From DATFLK01 sp035267815 (lineage in GTDB: Bacteria; Pseudomonadota; Zetaproteobacteria; Mariprofundales; Mariprofundaceae): a DNA stretch of 7,212 nucleotides. Under the pieces are notes generated by a model. The model saw only the letters and a list, made by a program, of their open reading frames with translations, ran no database searches and was not told the DNA's origin. A program made the translations under genes and the position numbers. The stretch spans positions 1 to 7,212 of the forward strand of contig DATFLK010000052.1 in the NCBI GenBank assembly GCA_035267815.1, in the 5' to 3' direction. Positions 6,487-7,212 of the stretch are shown here, one piece after another (position 1 is the stretch's first letter; the number at the start of each line of letters is the position of its first letter).

Positions 6487-7212
6487 GTGCTGCGACAGGT
6501 TTCGATGATCTTCAGGAAGGCGTTGCCATAGCGGGCGTATTTGTTCTGTCCGACACCTGAGATCTCAAGCATCTCTACTTCATTGGTGGGTTTGGCGATG
6601 GCCATCTCGGTCAGGGTTCGGTCCGGAAAGATGACGTAGGGCGGGACGTTCTGTTCCCTGGCCAGTTCCGTGCGCACGGTGCGCAGCGCCTCGAATAGCT
6701 TCGTATCCTCGGATGAGAGATCCACTGTGGCCGTCGAGGCCCTCTTCTTCGTCCTAGTTCCGCTCTTTCGCAGGGCGCGCAGCATTACCGGCTCCGGCGT
6801 TTCGCTGCGCTTGAGCAGCGGCGAGGCCTTATGGGTCAGCTTCAGTACGCCGTAGCCCTCGCTGTCGGTGGCGAGATAGCCGTGGGCGATTAGCTGGCTG
6901 AAGATGTCGCGCCATTCTATGGCGGTGTATTCGTGGCCGATATCGAAGGTCGATACCCTGTCGTGGCCGTTCTTGCGGATGCGCTCGTCGTCCTTGCCGG
7001 TTAGCACGTTGATGACGTACTGCGCGCCGAAGCGCTGGCCGGTGCGGTAGACGCAGGAGAGCGCCTTCTGGGCGGCGATGGTGGCATCCCACGTTTCGGG
7101 CGGATTGAGGCAGTTGTCGCAGTTGCCGCACGGCGTTTCTATCATCTCACCGAAGTAGGCCAGAAGCCCGGCGCGGCGGCAGGTGGTCAGCTCGCATAGC
7201 CCCAGCATGGCG
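6477..7212 (-). CDS. recQ: ATP-dependent DNA helicase RecQ, C-terminal part (5' end outside window)
   Basis: RecQ is a 3'-to-5' DNA helicase that unwinds forks, joints and recombination intermediates in DNA repair. About 245 codons are visible and the frame stays open to the right edge, so the ATG at 7208 is internal and not a start. Counted from that Met, the zinc-binding cysteines are C10 (TTCRR) and C27, C30, C33 (CGNCDNC). The winged-helix RQC domain spans about 40-140, including QRFGAQYVINVL and the GHD motif. A basic linker (KSGTRTKKR, 148-156) leads to an HRDC domain at about 167-240, with NVPPYVIFPDRTL and ISGVGQNKYARYG. The distance from the first zinc cysteine to the C-terminus (about 233 residues) is close to that of E. 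coli RecQ. The DEAH helicase core lies outside the window. It is convergent with the SulP gene, 22 nt apart, and has no functional link to the cbb genes that I can see. Confidence 0.95.
   Translation of the reverse strand, partial: AMLGLCELTTCRRAGLLAYFGEMIETPCGNCDNCLNPPETWDATIAAQKALSCVYRTGQRFGAQYVINVLTGKDDERIRKNGHDRVSTFDIGHEYTAIEWRDIFSQLIAHGYLATDSEGYGVLKLTHKASPLLKRSETPEPVMLRALRKSGTRTKKRASTATVDLSSEDTKLFEALRTVRTELAREQNVPPYVIFPDRTLTEMAIAKPTNEVEMLEISGVGQNKYARYGNAFLKIIETCRSTRK

Noticed and set aside
7206..7208. ATG at 7208 (- strand) as a true gene start
   Set aside because: The frame remains open to the window edge, and the sequence after it begins in the middle of RecQ just before the zinc-binding domain.

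Overview
The window reads as a piece of a bacterial chromosome from a chemolithoautotroph. The proteins most resemble those of sulfur-oxidising Gammaproteobacteria, but that placement rests on remembered protein similarity and is not proven by the sequence. The core is a form II RuBisCO module: cbbM (35-1435), cbbQ (1534-2340) and cbbO (2349-4616), all on the + strand and all apparently intact. Downstream on the same strand is a 12-14 helix SulP-family anion transporter with a C-terminal STAS domain (4691-6454). It resembles E. coli DauA (YchM) closely along its whole length. The last gene, on the - strand and convergent with the transporter, is the 3' part of recQ (6477-7212, running off the right edge).

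Layout. Positions 1-34 hold only the 5' leader and ribosome binding site of cbbM; its promoter and any cbbR regulator lie outside the window. The 98-nt cbbM-cbbQ gap holds a perfect 11-bp GC-rich hairpin (1459-1484) with only a short T run, then a small 5-bp hairpin, then the cbbQ ribosome binding site. This looks like a partial terminator or mRNA-stabilising element, which would let RuBisCO be made in excess over its activase. cbbQ and cbbO are separated by 8 nt and are probably translationally coupled. The 74-nt cbbO-sulP gap has no convincing terminator and a modest sigma-70-like promoter candidate, so sulP may be read both from the cbb transcript and from its own promoter. The sulP and recQ ends are 22 nt apart. 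No stretch of more than 300 bases lacks a gene.

How the genes work together. CbbM fixes CO2 onto ribulose bisphosphate. CbbQ (a MoxR-type AAA+ ATPase) and CbbO (a von Willebrand A domain adaptor) form the CbbQO activase that removes inhibitory sugar phosphates from RuBisCO. The SulP transporter may supply bicarbonate to this low-affinity enzyme or may move C4-dicarboxylates; the sequence alone does not settle this. RecQ is an unrelated DNA repair helicase. I see no tRNA, rRNA, insertion sequence, CRISPR array or broken gene. The known system here is not novel. The most open questions are the role of the transporter, the expression control between cbbM and cbbQO, and the function of a histidine/acidic motif in the middle of CbbO.
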